This document shows, one piece after another, positions 6,915-14,652 of a stretch of DNA of 26,272 nt. Each line of letters begins with the position of its first letter. The stretch's first letter is position 1. Below the pieces are notes generated by a model, which saw only the letters and a list, made by a program, of their open reading frames with translations, was not told the origin of the DNA and searched no databases. The DNA comes from DASXRA01 sp046734315 (GTDB taxonomy: Bacteria; Actinomycetota; Actinomycetes; Mycobacteriales; Jatrophihabitantaceae). Both the position numbers and the translations under genes were made by a program. The DNA lies in contig JBKPQY010000207.1 in the NCBI GenBank assembly GCA_046734315.1, forward strand, positions 1 through 26,272, read 5' to 3'.

Positions 6915-8740
6915 TTCGCAGAAGCTGTCTTGGCTCGGGCCAGCGTGACGCCACTGGCGATCACGCCGATGTGGCTGAACGCTTGCGGGAAGTTGCCGAC
7001 GAGCTCGCCTGTGGTCGGGTTGATCTGCTCGGACAGCAGACCGAGCGGGCTCGCCCGGGAGCACAGGGAGACGTAGAGCTCTTCGGGCTCCTCGAGTCGG
7101 CCCTGGCCGACGAGGTTGTCCACGAGCCAGAAGCTGCACAGCAAGAACGCGCCCTCGTCGCCGGCCAGGCCGTCGGGCGACTCATCGTGCCGGTAGCGGT
7201 AGAGCAGGCCGCCGCCGGCCGACAGGCGCTCCGCGACGGCCGCGGTGGTCGCTGTCATCCGCGGATGGTCCGCCGGGACGACTCTCCGCAGCGGAAGCGC
7301 CAGCAGGCTGGCGTCCACACTCGGGTCGCCGTCAAGGTGCTCGGACAGCGTTTTGGCATCCTCGTTCCACGCGCTGGTCAGGATGGTCTCCCGCAGCGCG
7401 GCGGCCTCGGAGCGCCAACGCGCGATCGACTCGCCCAGGCCCAGCCGTTCGCCGATCGCCGCGGCCCTGTCCAGGGCCACCTGGCACATCGCGGCCGAGT
7501 AGGTGAATACCCGCCCCTCGCTGCGCACCTCCCAGATCCCCTGGTCCGGTTCCCGCCAAGCTCGGCCGGCCGCATCGGCCAGGGCGCTCAGGCCGTTCCA
7601 CAATGCCGGCTGAATCTGCCCACCGGCCCTGACCCACTGGTCCGCGCAATCGAGCACCTCGCCGTAGACGTCGTGCTGACGTTGGTCGGCCGCGCCGTTG
7701 CCCCATCGCACCGGTGCCGAGCGCCGATAACCCTCGAGCTCGCTGTCCTCGAGTTCGTCGGGTACGGGACCACCAGCGAGGGTGTACATGATCCGCGCCT
7801 GCCGGCTCTGATCGAAGGCGTCCAGTACCCAGCCGAGAAAGGCGTCCGCCTCGTTCATGAAGCCGATCCGGCGCATGGCGAACACCGTGAAGGCTGCGTC
7901 GCGGATCCACGTGTAGCGATAGTCCCAGTTGCGCACGCCGCCGACCGGCGCCGGCAAGGACGATGTCGGCGCAGCGACCAGCGAGCCGTTTTCCCAGTCG
8001 TCGCACATCTTGAGCGTGATGGCGGCACGCCTGACCATCGCCTGCTCGCGGCCGTCGTAGCTGAATTGCGCCATCCACCGACGCCACGCGCCGACGGTCT
8101 GCAGGAGCCGGGCATCGGCGTCGAGCGCGTGGTGGCGATGGACACGTCCCCACGACAGCACCAGGTCCAGCCTGTCGTTCTGCTCGAGCTCATACGTACC
8201 GGAGAGGCCGGTCAGCGGCCGATTCGCGCGCAGGTGCAGCCGAACGCTCGGCTGCCGCGCGGCCTGCACCGCCAAGCCGTCCAACGCGGCGTGCGCCGTG
8301 GCTCCGCCACGCGGCTGCAGCTTCACCTGGAGCCGGACGCGACCCGACAGCACGACCGCCGACCGCACGAGTTCCGCCCGGTTGGCGGGGGCGTCGTCGG
8401 TGAGATCCGCGCCGGACCGCAACACCAAGGCATCCGTCAGTCGGACCAGGCCGGTGGCGCTGCGCAGTTCGGTGATCAGGACGCCGGTGTCGGGCTCATA
8501 ACGCTGCCGCGCTTCTACCAGGTCTTCGGGCGTGACGGCGAATTCGCCACCGCCGGCGTGATCGAGGAGCGCGCAGAACAGCGGCTCGGAGTCGAAGCTC
8601 GGAACACACATCCACGAAATGCTGCCGTCCAGCCCCACCAGCGCGGTCGTCGCGCCGTCGCCGATCAGACCCAGATCCTCCAGCGGAAGATAGCCGTCGA
8701 GCCGCCGGACGGGCCGGAAGGGAGGATTCTGGTCAAGCAT
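6911..8740 (-). CDS. Glycoside hydrolase family 15 protein (trehalase/glucoamylase-like)
   Basis: A 609-residue cytoplasmic GH15 enzyme without signal peptide. GH15 members of this bacterial type cleave trehalose or alpha-glucans with inversion, releasing glucose. The N-terminal beta-sandwich starts with LEDLGLIGDGATTALVGLDGSISWMCVPSFDS (from about 21). The (alpha/alpha)6 catalytic domain carries GGVRNWDYRYTWIRDAAF (267-284), GIWEVRSEG with Glu404 as likely general acid, and SEQINPTTGELVGNFPQAFSH with Glu571 as likely base. The gene overlaps zwf by four bases at its 3' end, linking glucose release to glucose-6-phosphate oxidation; a glucokinase is not in the window. Its 5' end overlaps a truncated alcohol dehydrogenase frame by eight bases. 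The ribosome site before the ATG at 8740 is weak, so coupling to that upstream frame is plausible. Confidence 0.88.
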   Translation of the reverse strand: MLDQNPPFRPVRRLDGYLPLEDLGLIGDGATTALVGLDGSISWMCVPSFDSEPLFCALLDHAGGGEFAVTPEDLVEARQRYEPDTGVLITELRSATGLVRLTDALVLRSGADLTDDAPANRAELVRSAVVLSGRVRLQVKLQPRGGATAHAALDGLAVQAARQPSVRLHLRANRPLTGLSGTYELEQNDRLDLVLSWGRVHRHHALDADARLLQTVGAWRRWMAQFSYDGREQAMVRRAAITLKMCDDWENGSLVAAPTSSLPAPVGGVRNWDYRYTWIRDAAFTVFAMRRIGFMNEADAFLGWVLDAFDQSRQARIMYTLAGGPVPDELEDSELEGYRRSAPVRWGNGAADQRQHDVYGEVLDCADQWVRAGGQIQPALWNGLSALADAAGRAWREPDQGIWEVRSEGRVFTYSAAMCQVALDRAAAIGERLGLGESIARWRSEAAALRETILTSAWNEDAKTLSEHLDGDPSVDASLLALPLRRVVPADHPRMTATTAAVAERLSAGGGLLYRYRHDESPDGLAGDEGAFLLCSFWLVDNLVGQGRLEEPEELYVSLCSRASPLGLLSEQINPTTGELVGNFPQAFSHIGVIASGVTLARAKTASAK

Positions 8741-8954
8741 GTCTCTGGCCCCAGAACGTGATCAATACTTGGACCGCCTCGTGGCCGAGCGTCAAATCCG
8801 TCCGGGGGCCGATACCGCCACTGACCGCGTTCGAATCAGAGGTACAGATCAGAGCCGCGCTGGTTTGCACAATTGCGTCATTAGGTCCGGGCCTGGGTCC
8901 TGTTTTATCCATGAAACCGACCGAGCCAATTTCCTTCATGACGAAGGCTTTCAT
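8733..8954 (-). pseudogene. Truncated zinc-dependent alcohol dehydrogenase (N-terminal 60 residues)
   Basis: The 73-codon frame starts with MKAFVMKEIGSVGFMDK and continues through PGPNDAIVQTSAALICTSD to LTLGHEAV. This is the N-terminus of NADP-type secondary-alcohol dehydrogenases of the medium-chain family: the catalytic-zinc Cys in CTSD and the GHEAVG zinc loop are recognisable. Immediately after GHEAV the match stops, the frame reads unrelated residues and ends at 8733 inside the first codons of the GH15 gene. The remaining 280 or so residues of the enzyme are absent. The ribosome site (GGAAGGGGAG) and start are intact, so the fragment is probably translated and may serve as a leader whose termination feeds ribosomes to the GH15 start. 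The breakpoint lies near 8770. Confidence 0.78.
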
Positions 8955-9113
8955 TGCGCCGCTCCCCTTCCGAGTTCACCTCTTGGAATTGCACAACACG
9001 GAAAACACGGCTACGTAGTATGTTACGCCGCTCCTGTCCGGGTCGGCAGCGTGTGTGAGGCGCAGCCCGCTTGCGCGCGTTAAGCGGCGGGGCGTCTGAT
9101 TCGACGGCGTATA
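8955..9113. other. Promoter-bearing gap between two gene remnants
   Basis: This stretch separates the start of the truncated alcohol dehydrogenase (minus strand) from the zwf remnant (plus strand). Its left half is locally AT-rich, with AATTGCACAACACGG and the palindrome CTACGTAG near 9011-9018. It is the likely promoter zone for the minus-strand transcript that reads into GH15 and zwf. No gene is visible. Confidence 0.4.
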
Positions 9114-9401
9114 TTGACGTTGGCCGGAAACGATCTTGGGGGTGGCAGATCGGCGAGGTTCCGGCAGGACCGCAAGGAGGTGGCCGTGCGCTTCCCGCCC
9201 GTGCCGCAGACGTCGTTGAGCCGGTTGCCGGACGTGAAGCACGGGAACGCCGCAGCGTCCAACCGCGGCTACGAAGCCGAAGATCGCTGGCGGGTCTTCA
9301 CCCCTGTGCTGTCGGCCGAGTCAAGCGACCGCGTGCCCCTCCGGCAATGTCCTGCGGGCTCGGACGTGCCCGATCCCAGGTGGCAGGGAGGAACCAGCTA
9401 A
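9114..9401 (+). pseudogene. Decayed C-terminal remnant of a second glucose-6-phosphate dehydrogenase
   Basis: The plus-strand frame reads DRKEVAVRFPPVPQ and, shortly after, DRWRVFTPVLSAESSDRVPLR followed by CPAGSD. These correspond to two separate blocks of the neighbouring zwf product: DRMEVAVHFRQVPH (331-344) and ESWRVVSPVLAAWAADRVPLEEYPAGSD (421-448). In an intact enzyme they are about 75 residues apart, but here only about 35 separate them, and the linking sequence does not fit the family. The first two thirds of the protein, with the cofactor loop and catalytic His, are absent. The remnant is not a copy of the downstream zwf but a paralogue, since it differs at many positions. It ends 15 bases before the dehydratase start, which suggests that the dehydratase once sat directly behind a full zwf gene. 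Confidence 0.78.
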
Positions 9402-9416
9402 GGAAGGCGGAGGCGG

Positions 9417-11156
9417 ATGGGACAAGCCGGACCGCAGCTGCGGAGTCAGCGGCTCCGCATGGTCAATCACCAGGGAGATGCGCTCCGCCTCGGGATGAAC
9501 TGGACCGAGGAGGACCTCGGCAAGCCGCAGGTGCTGGTCGACAGCGCATACGGCATGGGACACCCGGGTACGTTCCACTTCCGGGAACTGGTCGAAGAGG
9601 TCAGCAACGGCGTCTACGAGGCCGGCGGGAAGCCGGGCGTCTTCGCCGTCAGCGACATCTGTGACGGCGTCGTCCAAGCCACGGACGGTATGAGCTACTC
9701 GCTCATCTCTCGCGACATCATGGCGGCAATGGTCGAGATCCACGCTCTGGGGCATCCCCACGACGGCATGGTCCTGATCTCCGGCAATGACAAATCGGTG
9801 CCGGCTCACCTGCTCGCGATCGCGCGGTGCGACCTTCCCGCCATCCATCTGCCCGGCGGCACGCAACTGAACGCGCCCGACTACGTGACGTCGGACGAGA
9901 TGTGGCCCATGGGGGCGGCTGTCGAACGAGGCGAGCTTCCCCGGCAGGACCTCGAGCGCGCGCAGCGCGGCGCGTGCCCGACATGCGGGGCGTGCCAGTT
10001 CATGGGCAGTGCCAGCACGGGGCAGGTGCTGGCAGAGGCACTCGGGCTCGCTCTGCCCGGGTCCGCACTCACCCCGGCGCCGCTGACCAAGCTGCTGCGC
10101 TACGCCCGCGCGACGGGGAAGCTGCTGGTCAGCATGATCCACCAGGACCTCACTCCGCGGCGCATCCTGACCCGTGAGGCCTTCGAGAACGCCATCATCC
10201 TGCACGCCGCCACCGGCGGGTCGACCAACGCGCTGCTTCACCTTCCGGTGATCGCGCACGAGGCGGGCATTGACATCACGATCGACGACTTCGACCGCAT
10301 TCACCGGCGGGTTCCTGTATTGGCCAATGTCAAGACGACCGGGCGATACCCGGTGGAGTACTTCTGGTACGCGGGCGGGGTTCCCGCCCTCATGCTCGAA
10401 CTGCGGGAGATGCTGCACCTCGGGTGTCTCACCGTCACCGGCAAGACATTGGGAGAGAATCTCGAGGAAATCGAGCACAGCCCGTTTTTCTTCGCTGAAC
10501 GTGCCGGTTATCTCAAGAACGTCAAGGTCAGCAGGGAGGAGATCATCCGCTCGCGCTCCGACCCGTTCGGCACCGACGGTGGGGTGGCCATCCTCTACGG
10601 CAACCTGGCACCGGACGGCGCCATGGTCAAGACCTTCTCGGTGCCCCAAGAGATGCATGTCCATACCGGGCCCGCCCGGGTCTTCGACTTCGAGGATGAG
10701 GCGATCCACGCGCTGCTCCAGCGCCAGGCATCGCCCGGAGACGTACTCGTCATCCGCTACGAGGGGCCACGCGCCAACGGCATGCCCGAGATGTATTACG
10801 CAGCGGCCATCCTCTCCGCCGATCCCGTGCTGAACAAAACCACGGCGATTGTCACCGACGGCCGCTACTCGGGTGCCATGAGCGGCCCGTGTATCGGGCA
10901 TGTCGCGCCCGAAGCGCTGGAAGGCGGGCCGATCGCGCTTGTCGAGGACAACGATCTCATCGAGATCAATGCGCCCGAACGACGCCTGGCGATCGTCGGG
11001 GTCAAAGGCGAGCATCGTCCGGCGGAAGAGGTCGAGTCGATACTCGCGGAACGGCGCAGCGTCTGGAAGCCGCCCAAGCCCCGCCACAGCAGCGGGATCC
11101 TCTCCTTGTACTCACGTGTCGCCCGCGGCACTTCTGAAGGAGCCTCTATCACATAG
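9417..11156 (+). CDS. IlvD/Edd-family sugar-acid dehydratase (YjhG/YagF-like)
   Basis: A 579-residue cytoplasmic dehydratase of the family that removes water from sugar acids (Edd, arabinonate or xylonate dehydratase) or dihydroxy acids (IlvD), giving 2-keto-3-deoxy acids. Visible blocks are AVSDICDGVVQATDGMSYSL (77-96), SGNDKSVPA (122-130), GACPTCGACQFMGSASTGQ (185-203), AATGGSTNALLHLP (264-277), TVTGKTLGENL (339-349) and GRYSG..GPCIGHVAPEALEGGP near the C-terminus. The layout, especially SDxCDG and CQFMG, is closest to my recollection of YjhG/YagF xylonate dehydratases. Of the three cluster cysteines in arabinonate-type enzymes, only Cys193 is present: the PCN position is Gly51 and the CDK position is Asn124. 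A good ribosome site (AAGGAAGGCGGAGG) precedes the ATG. A dehydrogenase gene follows after 25 bases. The substrate is unknown. Confidence 0.85.
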   Translation: MGQAGPQLRSQRLRMVNHQGDALRLGMNWTEEDLGKPQVLVDSAYGMGHPGTFHFRELVEEVSNGVYEAGGKPGVFAVSDICDGVVQATDGMSYSLISRDIMAAMVEIHALGHPHDGMVLISGNDKSVPAHLLAIARCDLPAIHLPGGTQLNAPDYVTSDEMWPMGAAVERGELPRQDLERAQRGACPTCGACQFMGSASTGQVLAEALGLALPGSALTPAPLTKLLRYARATGKLLVSMIHQDLTPRRILTREAFENAIILHAATGGSTNALLHLPVIAHEAGIDITIDDFDRIHRRVPVLANVKTTGRYPVEYFWYAGGVPALMLELREMLHLGCLTVTGKTLGENLEEIEHSPFFFAERAGYLKNVKVSREEIIRSRSDPFGTDGGVAILYGNLAPDGAMVKTFSVPQEMHVHTGPARVFDFEDEAIHALLQRQASPGDVLVIRYEGPRANGMPEMYYAAAILSADPVLNKTTAIVTDGRYSGAMSGPCIGHVAPEALEGGPIALVEDNDLIEINAPERRLAIVGVKGEHRPAEEVESILAERRSVWKPPKPRHSSGILSLYSRVARGTSEGASIT

Positions 11157-11181
11157 CAAGGTTCTTGTGAGGGTGACAAAA

Positions 11182-12183
11182 ATGACGCAGCAGACCGTCG
11201 TCATTGCCGACTATGACTACGGCGACGTGGATATCGAACGGGCGATCATCGAAGATGCCGGTCTCCGGCTGATTGCTGCCGATTGCAAGACCGAAGACGA
11301 TGTCATCGAAGCGGCACACGACGCGGATGCGATCATCGCGCAGTACGCCACGGTGGGTGCCAGGGCGATCAACGCCCTAACCCGCTGCAAGGTCATCGCG
11401 CGGTACGGCACGGGCGTCGACATCGTCGACGTGGACGCCGCGACGCGGCGCGGGATCCTGGTGACCAACGTGCCCAACGACTGGTGCCAGAACGAGGTCG
11501 CCGATCACGCCATGGCGCTGCTTCTGGCCGCGGCCAGGAAGATCTGCGGCTACGACCGGGCAACCCGCGCCGGAATCTGGCAGTGGCAATCCGGTGAACC
11601 GATCCACCGGATACAGGGACGCAACCTCGGGCTGCTGTCGTTCGGTGCGATCGCGCAGGCGATCGCGGCCAGGGCGAACGCCTTCGGTATGCGGGTCATC
11701 GCCCACGATCCGTACATGGCACCGGAGGACGTGACAGCCCATGGGGCCACACCGGTGTCGTTCGACGAGTTGATCGAGCACTCGGACTACCTGGTGATCC
11801 AGGCGCCGCTCACCAGCGAGACCCACCATCGCATCGGCGAGGGGGAACTGCGGCGCATGAAGCCGACGCTGATCCTCATCAACACCGCCCGCGGGCCGAT
11901 CGTCAACGACACTGCCTTGCATCTGGCGCTGAAGCAGGGATGGATCGCAGGCGCGGGCCTGGACGACATCGAGGAGGAGCCCGCCAAGCAGCGGGACTGG
12001 AAACCGGCGAACCCGCTGTTCAGCTTGGACAATGTGATCATCACGCCGCACGCGGCGTACTACTCGGAAGAAGCGATCCGCACGGTCCGCGACTTTGCAG
12101 CACGCGAGGTGGTGCGGGTGCTGACCGGGAAAGTGCCGCATTCGCCGGTGAACGCGGCTGAGCTAGCCATGGCCGGCCGCTAA
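11182..12183 (+). CDS. D-2-hydroxyacid dehydrogenase (CtBP/phosphoglycerate-dehydrogenase-like)
   Basis: A 333-residue NAD(P)-dependent oxidoreductase that interconverts 2-keto acids and D-2-hydroxy acids. Visible are the substrate-domain ARYGTGVDIVDVDAATRRGI (73-92), NVPNDWCQNEVADHAMALLL (96-115), the cofactor loop LGLLSFGAIAQAIA (149-162), the substrate Arg237 in INTARGPIVND, the relay Glu in DDIEEEP (about 265), and the acid/base His290 in ITPHAAYYSE. The third glycine of the usual GxGxxG is Ala, and the first is Ser. The start is the ATG at 11182 with GAGGGTG eight bases upstream; earlier in-frame codons run back into the dehydratase and lack homology. The tandem position after a sugar-acid dehydratase suggests it reduces a keto acid derived from the dehydratase product, which is inference. 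Confidence 0.87.
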   Translation: MTQQTVVIADYDYGDVDIERAIIEDAGLRLIAADCKTEDDVIEAAHDADAIIAQYATVGARAINALTRCKVIARYGTGVDIVDVDAATRRGILVTNVPNDWCQNEVADHAMALLLAAARKICGYDRATRAGIWQWQSGEPIHRIQGRNLGLLSFGAIAQAIAARANAFGMRVIAHDPYMAPEDVTAHGATPVSFDELIEHSDYLVIQAPLTSETHHRIGEGELRRMKPTLILINTARGPIVNDTALHLALKQGWIAGAGLDDIEEEPAKQRDWKPANPLFSLDNVIITPHAAYYSEEAIRTVRDFAAREVVRVLTGKVPHSPVNAAELAMAGR

Positions 12184-12196
12184 GGCGAGCCGGCCA
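12170..12196. terminator. GC stem-loop across the dehydrogenase stop codon
   Basis: TGGCCGGC at 12170-12177 pairs exactly with GCCGGCCA at 12189-12196 around an 11-base loop that contains the TAA stop. It lies at the end of the dehydratase operon, facing the convergent MMPL gene. No U tract is present, so this is a candidate only. Confidence 0.4.
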
Positions 12197-12238
12197 CGGA
12201 TGTGACGCCCACGCCCTGCCGAGGAGGGACCAGGCTTG

Positions 12239-14497
12239 TTATCGGCGCAGAGTCAGGCCTCGCCGATGCACCGTGCGCGCCTGGGGTGCCATCTGCGATC
12301 GGACGTGGGCCGTCCGGACCGACGTGGTGTGCGGAGACTGGCGGCCCGGCAGGCGGACCGTGGTGCCTTCGATGTCGACGTTGGGCAGGACGCGATCGAG
12401 CACGCTTGGCAACCGCCACGACCTGTGCCCGAGCAGTGCGAGCACGGCCGGAACGAGGGTCATGCGGATGAGGAAGGCGTCGACGAGCACGCCGATACCG
12501 AGGCCGAAGGCGATGGTCTTGAGTGTGCTGTCGGGGGTTTTGACGAAGCTGGCGAACACCGAAAACATGATCAAGGCGGCGGCGGTGACGATGCGGGACG
12601 CTCGGCGACCACCCTGGGTGACAGCTCGGGTCGGGTCCCGAGTTTCGAGGTAGGCCTCGCGGATACGCGAGACCATGAATACCTCGTAGTCCATGGCGAG
12701 GCCGAACAGGACCGCGATCAGCATGATCGGCAGGAAGCTGATCACCGGGCCGGTCGTGCCGACTCCCACCAGCGTGTGTGCCCACCCCCATTGGAAGACG
12801 GCGACGACGGCACCCAGCGACGCCCCGATGGACAGCAGGAATCCTGCGGCGGCCTTGATGGGGACGACGATCGAACGGAACACGATCAGCAGCAGGACGA
12901 GGGAAAGCCCGACGACGAGCGCAGCGAAGGGGAGCAGCGAGGAACCGAGCCGAGCGGACACGTCGATGCCGACGGCGGTCGGGCCGGTGACCGAGACCTC
13001 GGCCGCATTCGTGCGAGCCATCGCGGGAGCCTGCGCGCGGATGGTGTTGACCAGATGTGCAGTGGCGCTGTCGTGCGGGCCGCTGCGCGGGATCACCGAC
13101 ACGACGGCGGTGCGCCCGTCATTGCCGAGCTGGGCCGGGGTCGTCGCGAGCACGTCGGGCAGGGTCTTGACGGTTGCTGAGACGGCGGTCGCAGCGGATT
13201 TCGGATTCGTGCCCGGGTCGGCCTGAATGAGCAGGGTCAGCGGCCCGTTGAAGCCGGGGCCGAACTCGGCTGCGACCAGGTCGTAGGCCTGCCGTTGGGT
13301 GCTGCCGGGCGGCGCGCTGCTGTTGTCGGCCAGTGCGAGTTGCAGGTGGAGCGCCGGCACGGCGAGCACGAGAAGGCCCCCGACGACGGCAGCGATAACG
13401 CGTACCGGGTGGCGCGCCACGAGACGAGCCCAGCGTTCGCCGAGTACGGCGCTGGCGCCCGGGCGTTCGCGGCGGGCGGCCTGCGAGTTGGGCTTGGGGG
13501 TGAGCCGGTGCCCGGCGAAGCCGATGATCGCCGGCAGCAGCGTGATGGCGACGAGAACCGCGATGGCGACGCTTGCGGCTGCGGACAGGCCCATCACGGT
13601 CAGGAACGGGATGCCGACAACGGTGAGGCCGGCAAGCGCGATGACGACGGTCGTTCCGGCGAACACGACGGCGCTGCCAGCGGTTGCCGCGGCGACACCG
13701 ACTGCCTCCGGCGCGGGTCTCCCGGCGGCCAGTTCGGACCGGTAGCGCGACAGGATGAATACCGAGTAGTCGATGCCGACCGCCAAGCCGATCATCAGCG
13801 CGAGGCTTGGTGCCGTGGACGAGACGGTGGCCACGTTCGATGCCAGGTACACGCCGATGGCGCCGATCACGACGCCGCTGAGCGCGCTCAGCAAGGGCAG
13901 ACCAGCGGCGAACAGTGAGCCGAACGTGACCGCCAGGATGGCGAAGGCGATCAGGATGCCGAGTGCCGTTGACGGGCCCGTCTTGGCGGAAACCGTGTTG
14001 TACGCGCTGCCGCCGACTTGCGCGGTCAGGCCGGCTCGTTCGGCTGGACGGGTCGCGTCGACCAGCGCCGGGAGGCTGTCGGAGTTCAGGTGGGGGCGGG
14101 TGACGGTGTATTGAACTTGGGCCAGCGCGGTGCGCCCGTCCGGTGAGATCGCCTTGGACGCGTATGGGTCGATGACGGCCGCGACCTGGGGAGCGGCCTT
14201 GGCCTGGGTGAGACTTGCCTCGACCGCGCCTTGGTATTTCGGGTCGGTGATCTTGGTGCCGGCCGGTGATTCGAAGACGATCTGGGCGCTCGTGCCAGCC
14301 GCCGGAGGGAGGGTCTTCTGCAGCTCGTTGAGCGCGTTCTGCGAGGACGAGCCCGGGATGGTGAAGTCGCTGTTGATGTGCGAGCCGAATGCGGCGTAGA
14401 GGCCGGCAACCAAGAACATGATCAGCATCCAGCCGGCGAGAAACGCCCGCTTGTGTCGGAAGGCTGACGTCGCGAGGCGTTGCAGGACGGTGGCCAC
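12239..14497 (-). CDS. MMPL/RND-family membrane exporter
   Basis: An inner-membrane proton-driven transporter of the MMPL branch of the RND superfamily, which in actinobacteria exports lipids, siderophores or toxic compounds. The protein has about 752 residues and shows the duplicated architecture: helix 1 near the start, a first extracytoplasmic loop with INSDFTIPGSSSQNALNEL, a block of helices with GLAVGIDYSVFILSR (about 237-251), a second loop, and a second helix block with FGLAMDYEVFMVSRIREA (about 598-615). The GxxxDY repeats hold the Asp-Tyr pairs that relay protons in MmpL proteins. I prefer the GTG at 14497, since AAAGGAG lies seven bases upstream; ATGs at 14521 and 14539 are alternatives. 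A tetR gene lies 155 bases upstream on the same strand. Confidence 0.9.
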   Translation of the reverse strand: MATVLQRLATSAFRHKRAFLAGWMLIMFLVAGLYAAFGSHINSDFTIPGSSSQNALNELQKTLPPAAGTSAQIVFESPAGTKITDPKYQGAVEASLTQAKAAPQVAAVIDPYASKAISPDGRTALAQVQYTVTRPHLNSDSLPALVDATRPAERAGLTAQVGGSAYNTVSAKTGPSTALGILIAFAILAVTFGSLFAAGLPLLSALSGVVIGAIGVYLASNVATVSSTAPSLALMIGLAVGIDYSVFILSRYRSELAAGRPAPEAVGVAAATAGSAVVFAGTTVVIALAGLTVVGIPFLTVMGLSAAASVAIAVLVAITLLPAIIGFAGHRLTPKPNSQAARRERPGASAVLGERWARLVARHPVRVIAAVVGGLLVLAVPALHLQLALADNSSAPPGSTQRQAYDLVAAEFGPGFNGPLTLLIQADPGTNPKSAATAVSATVKTLPDVLATTPAQLGNDGRTAVVSVIPRSGPHDSATAHLVNTIRAQAPAMARTNAAEVSVTGPTAVGIDVSARLGSSLLPFAALVVGLSLVLLLIVFRSIVVPIKAAAGFLLSIGASLGAVVAVFQWGWAHTLVGVGTTGPVISFLPIMLIAVLFGLAMDYEVFMVSRIREAYLETRDPTRAVTQGGRRASRIVTAAALIMFSVFASFVKTPDSTLKTIAFGLGIGVLVDAFLIRMTLVPAVLALLGHRSWRLPSVLDRVLPNVDIEGTTVRLPGRQSPHTTSVRTAHVRSQMAPQARTVHRRGLTLRR

Positions 14498-14652
14498 GAT
14501 GTAACTCCTTTGTTCGGGCATGGCGAAGTTCCTGGGCATGACGTAACTTCGGTAGGTGATGCGGTGTTGAACTGCGTGGCGGCTCAGTTCTCCGCCTTGG
14601 CACGTGGCCGGAGTAGACAGCGGCTGTTTCCTCCGGCGGCGGGGTCAGCCGG

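Noticed and set aside
6971..8761. 596-codon plus-strand open frame opposite the GH15 gene
   Set aside because: It mirrors the GH15 coding strand codon for codon, is rich in Arg, Gly, Ala and Val with no family motif, and has no ribosome site. It is an antisense shadow caused by high GC.
9321..9416. Possible new start for the dehydratase inside the zwf remnant
   Set aside because: The remnant frame ends with its own stop at 9401, and the dehydratase has a strong ribosome site before 9417, so the two are separate frames.
9321..11087. 588-codon minus-strand open frame opposite the dehydratase
   Set aside because: The dehydratase has clear family motifs along its whole length. The antisense frame shows none.
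5553..12183. Complete Entner-Doudoroff operon
   Set aside because: There is no KDPG aldolase, and no pgl or gluconate kinase. The dehydratase resembles YjhG/YagF more than Edd, and one zwf copy is dead.
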